The notes beneath the pieces are model-generated. The model saw nothing but the letters and a program-made list of their open reading frames with translations, was not told where the DNA came from and searched no databases. From Hydrogenimonas sp. (GTDB taxonomy: Bacteria > Campylobacterota > Campylobacteria > Campylobacterales > Hydrogenimonadaceae), in the NCBI RefSeq assembly GCF_029933015.1, contig NZ_JAOZOZ010000035.1, positions 1-9,509 on the forward strand: DNA of 9,509 bases. The letters are read 5' to 3'. The translations under genes and the position numbers were made by a program. Shown piece by piece: positions 7,069-9,509 of this stretch; positions within the stretch are counted from its first letter, which is position 1; each line of letters opens with the position of its first letter.

Positions 7069-7389
7069 ATGAAAAAATTGCTTACAATGGTAGCAGCGGG
7101 ATTCGTTGCAATGAGTCTGATGGCTACGACTGCCAGCGCAGACGCTGCGAAGGGACAGAAAATCTACAGCAAAAAGCTGAAGAAAGCTTGTGGCTTCAAC
7201 GGTGCGAAATTCGCTGCGACTCACTCTCAGGACGAGTGGGAAGAGATCAAAGAGAGCGGCAAGTTCGCAGACGAAATCAAAAAAATCTGCCCGAACGCCA
7301 ATGTAGACAAACTGCAGAAGTATCTGGACGATCTGTATGACTTCGCATACGAGTACGCCAACGACAGCGGTAACGTACCTGCCTGCTAA
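7069..7389 (+). CDS. Secreted cytochrome-like protein lacking a CxxCH heme motif
   Basis: A 106-residue exported protein. The signal peptide is clear (MKK, hydrophobic 8-20, cut near ASA at 22-24). The mature N-terminus, ADAAKGQKIYSKKLKKACG, looks like the start of a class I cytochrome c (AAKGxxxYxK), but the heme motif is replaced by KKACGFNG. Three cysteines remain (C41, C74, C106), none in CxxCH. HSQDEWEEI and GKFADEIKKICP follow. I recall similar proteins in Campylobacterota annotated loosely as cytochrome c. Heme-less function, for example disulfide-linked or as a partner of the adjacent c553, is inference. The start is ATG at 7069 behind AAAGGAGG; an in-frame start at 6967 is rejected because it would bury the signal peptide. 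Codons (GCT, GCA, GAC, CTG, AAA) suggest high expression compared with the genes to the left. Confidence 0.85.
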   Translation: MKKLLTMVAAGFVAMSLMATTASADAAKGQKIYSKKLKKACGFNGAKFAATHSQDEWEEIKESGKFADEIKKICPNANVDKLQKYLDDLYDFAYEYANDSGNVPAC

Positions 7390-7414
7390 TTAAGAAAGCA
7401 ACATTCGTTAATAT

Positions 7415-7440
7415 TCCGGCTTGACAAATATCAAGCCGGA
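7415..7440. repeat. Perfect 10-bp inverted repeat between the two cytochrome-type genes
   Basis: TCCGGCTTGA at 7415-7424 pairs perfectly with TCAAGCCGGA at 7431-7440 around the loop CAAATA. It starts 25 bases after the upstream stop and ends 15 bases before the TATAAT box of c553. No T-run follows on either strand, so it is not a classical intrinsic terminator. It may be an mRNA 3'-end stabiliser, an inefficient terminator or an operator for the c553 promoter. Confidence 0.7.
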
Positions 7441-7455
7441 GAGAAGATTATTCGA

Positions 7456-7461
7456 TATAAT
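7456..7461 (+). promoter_or_regulatory. Candidate -10 box for the c553 gene
   Basis: TATAAT at 7456-7461 is a perfect consensus -10 and would start transcription near 7468, about 26 nt before the ATG, with AAGGAG at 7482-7487 as ribosome site. The only TTGACA nearby (7421-7426) is 29 bases away and lies inside the inverted repeat, too far to be its -35. Confidence 0.55.
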
Positions 7462-7493
7462 CACAACATAAAAATTCCACGAAGGAGACAGAA

Positions 7494-7793
7494 ATGAAAA
7501 AAGTAACTCTCGCACTGATGCTCGCAGGAGCGGCCAGCCTCGTAATGGCTGACGGAGCGGCTCTGTATAAAAAATGTGCCGGATGCCACGGTGCAAAAGG
7601 TGAGAAAAAAGCTCTCGGAAAGTCTGCTGTCATCGGCGGTATGGATGTCGCGACTCTCGAAGCAGACATGAAAGGTTACAAAGCAGGTACCCTCAACAAG
7701 CACGGAATGGGTATGCTGATGAAAGGTCAGGTCGCTTCTATGAGCGATGCCGATATCAAAGCTGTTTCTGAGTATATCCACGGCCTGAAGTAA
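7494..7793 (+). CDS. Periplasmic c553-type cytochrome
   Basis: A 99-residue small class I cytochrome c, exported. The signal peptide spans about 1-19 (MKK, a hydrophobic stretch, cut near VMA). The mature chain starts DGAALYKKCAGCHG, with the heme-binding CAGCH (C28, C31, H32). A methionine-rich loop, KHGMGMLMKGQV (M72, M74, M76), should supply the axial Met, and the C-terminal helix SDADIKAVSEYIHGL is typical. It would carry electrons in the periplasm, for example from a bc1 complex or periplasmic dehydrogenases to a cbb3-type oxidase or other terminal reductase; this is the known role of c553 in Campylobacterota, not shown here. AAGGAG precedes the ATG. Codon use is like that of the upstream cytochrome-like gene and suggests strong expression. 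A strong terminator follows 23 bases after the stop. Confidence 0.95.
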   Translation: MKKVTLALMLAGAASLVMADGAALYKKCAGCHGAKGEKKALGKSAVIGGMDVATLEADMKGYKAGTLNKHGMGMLMKGQVASMSDADIKAVSEYIHGLK

Positions 7794-7815
7794 GTTTTAC
7801 TTACTCCGCACTTTC

Positions 7816-7853
7816 AAGCCGGGCGCGCCTGAGGGCGTGACCCGGCTTTTTTT
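7816..7853 (+). terminator. Rho-independent terminator after c553
   Basis: AAGCCGGG (7816-7823) pairs with CCCGGCTT (7841-7848). Inside, CGCC (7826-7829) pairs with GGCG (7834-7837) around a TGAG loop. The stem runs into seven T residues at 7847-7853. This is a textbook GC-rich intrinsic terminator for the plus strand. Confidence 0.93.
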
Positions 7854-7873
7854 ATGTCTGTTTTTTGTTGGTA

Positions 7874-7959
7874 TATTGGTATATTGGTTATTAGTCTATT
7901 GGGGATTTACCCATACCATTTTTTTCGGACCCAATACACTAATAACCAATATACCAATA
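7874..7959. repeat. Long inverted repeat built of TATTGGT-like units
   Basis: The arms at 7874-7903 and 7930-7959 are 30 bases each and pair at 29 of 30 positions (one C-C mismatch, 7896/7937) around a 26-base loop. Each arm is a run of seven-base units such as TATTGGT and TATTAGT, and the left arm begins inside a tandem TTGGTATA-TTGGTATA-TTGG at 7868-7887. It fills the gap between the c553 terminator and the convergent exonuclease gene. No T-run follows the hairpin on the minus strand, so a simple terminator is unlikely. The AT-rich composition differs sharply from its neighbours. It may be a dispersed palindromic repeat or a short mobile remnant. Confidence 0.85.
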
Positions 7960-7970
7960 ACTAAAATAGC

Positions 7971-8867
7971 CTATTCCAGAATCTTCCGTATCGCCTTCTT
8001 CATCCCTGGACTCAACTTGTCCATATTCTCCACGGCCCAGCTTAGATATCCGATATCGTGACTTGCGATCTCCTCGAGAGTCTGGCCCTTGTATTTTCCG
8101 AAAGGAAAGATCCAGACCGCCTCTTTGGCCGCGGCTTCGAGGGCTTTTTCCAGTGTCTGGCGCCAATCTTCGTCGAGCCCCTCCTCTCCCTCTTTCTCCA
8201 TCAGCAGCCACTCGATGTATCCGGGATCCTTTTTTGCCACTTCGACGATCTCTTCGCCTTTGTATTTGCCGTAGTTGAACCGTTTGTAGGTGATGGGTTG
8301 CGCGGTGAGCGCCACCAGTTCGTCGGGCGAATGGTCGATCAGCAGATAGTCGAGCAGCAGTTTCAGCACGAAAACGTCGCCGAGGGCGTCGTGGGGCTGG
8401 ATTTTGAGGCCGATGCTTTTGGCTTCTCTCTTTTCGTTCTTATAGAGGCCGAAAGCGTATCGGATGTACTGCAGGCCGTGGGCCTCTTCGTCGGGGTAGA
8501 GGTGTCGCAGGCAGCGTAGGGTGTCGATCAGTTTCATGCGTGAAGAGAACCCCTCTTTTTCGAGCATCGCGAGATCGAAAGGGGCGTTTTGTATGACCAG
8601 ACAGTTTTCCGGCGTGTTGAGCTCCAGCAGACGTCTGTAGCTATCGGTTTCGGTGCAGGGCGGTTTTTTTGCCACGGCTTCGTTGGTGATGTGGTGGACC
8701 GCCATGGCGCCGTAGGAGATGGGCAGGGGCGGTTTGCACAGATCCTCGTGGACCTCTTCGATCAGGGTTCCCACAAGCTGCGGCGAGGCGACGATGTAGG
8801 CAAGCTGGCAGATGCGGTCCTTCTCCTCAGCGCCGGTGGTTTCGGTATCGAGTATTACGAATTTCAT
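7971..8867 (-). CDS. DEDDh 3'-5' exonuclease with two ExoX-type C-terminal repeats
   Basis: A 298-residue cytoplasmic nuclease of the DnaQ-like DEDDh group. Metal ligands are visible: D7 and E9 in LDTETTG, D98 in NAPFDLAML, and H159 with D164 in PHDALGD. It should remove nucleotides from DNA 3' ends. The C-terminus holds two copies of a short domain seen behind exodeoxyribonuclease X-like enzymes: RFNYGKYKGEEI with DPGYIEWLL (about 195-222) and IFPFGKYKGQTLEEI with DIGYLSWAV (about 253-279), separated by an acidic helical linker. E. coli ExoX is shorter, so the double repeat is a notable variant. I chose ATG at 8867 because GGAGAG lies just before it; GTG at 8870 would sit too close. It is divergent from the globin gene. 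A repair or proofreading role is inferred from the family. Confidence 0.9.
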   Translation of the reverse strand: MKFVILDTETTGAEEKDRICQLAYIVASPQLVGTLIEEVHEDLCKPPLPISYGAMAVHHITNEAVAKKPPCTETDSYRRLLELNTPENCLVIQNAPFDLAMLEKEGFSSRMKLIDTLRCLRHLYPDEEAHGLQYIRYAFGLYKNEKREAKSIGLKIQPHDALGDVFVLKLLLDYLLIDHSPDELVALTAQPITYKRFNYGKYKGEEIVEVAKKDPGYIEWLLMEKEGEEGLDEDWRQTLEKALEAAAKEAVWIFPFGKYKGQTLEEIASHDIGYLSWAVENMDKLSPGMKKAIRKILE

Positions 8868-8961
8868 CACTCTCCGTTTCTGGACGAAAATTTATGACAA
8901 ATTTATCGTAAATCCCTTTGGAGTATGGTAAAGTAGGCGAAAATTTTCCGGAGAGAGTACC

Positions 8962-9444
8962 ATGAATCTTGTCATCACGCCCTACGATCCCGAGAATATC
9001 CCCAAAGAGGAGGAGATCCCGCTGCCCGATCCGAGGTTTTACGAAGCGGTCGGCGCAGAAGAGGGTTTCAAAGCGCTGGTGAGCGACTTTTATGACCGGA
9101 TCGTCGAGAGTGATATCGCCTTTTTCTTCCCCCAGGAAGAGGAAGAGATCGAAAAGATAAAAATTCACAACGGCAAATATTTCGGCGAAATCGCCGGCGG
9201 TCCGAAGCGTTACAGCGAAGAGATGGGTCACATCGACCAGGTGGAGATGCACAAACCCTTCAGTATCAACGAAAAGCATCGCGACGAGTGGCTCGGAACC
9301 TGGCGGGAGGTGCTCGAAACCCATGCCAAAGATGTCGACGCCCAAATCGTGGAGTCCTATTTCAGGTTTCTCGACGAGTACTCGAAACTTCTGATCAACC
9401 GGCGCCGAAACGCCAGGGCTTTCGAGGATCTGGCGAAAGTCTGA
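8962..9444 (+). CDS. Truncated hemoglobin, group II-like
   Basis: A 160-residue protein with a 2-on-2 globin core of about 115 residues (26-140) and extra tails at both ends. Visible globin marks are FYDRI with Y44 (B10 position), the AGGPKRY turn at 78-84, and MHKPFSI with proximal H97. RDEWL with W110 (G8 position) follows. The GGP...GH...HKPFSI...RDEWL order fits group II truncated hemoglobins better than the group III protein Ctb of Campylobacter. It should bind heme and O2 or NO, and group members are linked to NO or oxygen handling; the actual role here is unknown. An acidic run with four glutamates (59-62) lies between helices. GGAGAG precedes the ATG. It is divergent from the exonuclease across a 94-base AT-rich gap in which I see no confident promoter. 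Confidence 0.85.
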   Translation: MNLVITPYDPENIPKEEEIPLPDPRFYEAVGAEEGFKALVSDFYDRIVESDIAFFFPQEEEEIEKIKIHNGKYFGEIAGGPKRYSEEMGHIDQVEMHKPFSINEKHRDEWLGTWREVLETHAKDVDAQIVESYFRFLDEYSKLLINRRRNARAFEDLAKV

Positions 9445-9451
9445 TCCCAAT

Positions 9452-9475
9452 ATCCCTCGTCGGCTTTACGGGGAT
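9452..9475 (+). repeat. Hairpin after the globin gene, possible weak terminator
   Basis: ATCCC (9452-9456) and CGT (9458-9460) pair with ACG (9468-9470) and GGGAT (9471-9475), leaving a bulged T and a seven-base loop. It starts seven bases after the globin stop but is followed by C-rich rather than T-rich sequence, so termination would be weak. The remaining bases to 9509 show nothing further. Confidence 0.5.
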
Positions 9476-9509
9476 TCTAACTCCCCCCTTCCCGATTTCC
9501 GCTTCCCGC

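Noticed and set aside
7421..7426. TTGACA, a perfect -35 hexamer, upstream of c553
   Set aside because: It is 29 bases from the TATAAT at 7456, far beyond the usual 16-18, and it is part of the inverted-repeat stem and loop.
7837..8061. Plus-strand open frame spanning the terminator tail and the large inverted repeat
   Set aside because: It begins inside the terminator stem and is made of the repeat, then runs antisense into the exonuclease gene; no ribosome site.
8058..8519. 153-residue plus-strand open frame opposite the exonuclease (also 8589-8897 and the minus-strand frame 8827-9450 opposite the globin)
   Set aside because: These are antisense to genes with clear catalytic or heme-binding residues and lack start signals.

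Overview
The window looks like chromosomal sequence from a member of the Campylobacterota (formerly Epsilonproteobacteria), probably one of the free-living, moderately GC-rich chemolithotrophic lineages. This is inference. It rests on the style of the histidine kinase (no HAMP, G2 box of the form GGFGIGLNIV), the DapC-type aminotransferase, the small c553-type cytochrome beside a heme-less cytochrome-like protein, and A-rich Shine-Dalgarno leaders. No rRNA, tRNA, IS element, phage gene or CRISPR array was seen.

Layout. (1) 120-2429 (+): a membrane-anchored PAS-GGDEF-EAL protein with both catalytic motifs intact. (2) 2445-4036 (-), convergent with it: a DapC-like aminotransferase with a TTG start, followed 8 nt later by a 150-residue protein. 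That protein reads as a collapsed GGDEF domain that has lost the catalytic motif but keeps an RxxD inhibitory-site motif in exact register. (3) 4147-6963 (+), divergent from dapC: a tight five-gene run of zinc-finger thioredoxin (TrxC type), tiny secreted DUF1104-like protein, OmpR-type response regulator, histidine kinase and secreted CxxCH monoheme protein. The junctions are 4 nt, a TGATG overlap, a 44-nt overlap and another TGATG overlap. (4) 7069-7793 (+): two small secreted proteins with codon use typical of high expression, one cytochrome-like without a heme motif and one true c553-type cytochrome, ending in a strong intrinsic terminator. (5) 7874-7959: a near-perfect 30-bp inverted repeat built of TATTGGT-like units between convergent genes. 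(6) 7971-8867 (-): a DEDDh exonuclease with two ExoX-type C-terminal repeats, divergent from (7) 8962-9444 (+), a truncated hemoglobin.

How the parts may work together. The thioredoxin/two-component/cytochrome run suggests an envelope redox-sensing unit, with the small periplasmic protein and the monoheme protein as candidate sensory accessories. Directly downstream, two CACGATT repeats 11 bp apart, the spacing OmpR-family regulators use, sit just upstream of a -10-like TACAAT in front of the cytochrome-like gene, so that gene may be a target. On the left, an active c-di-GMP synthase/hydrolase lies tail to tail with a possible c-di-GMP-binding degenerate GGDEF protein. Both links are hypotheses from sequence and context only.
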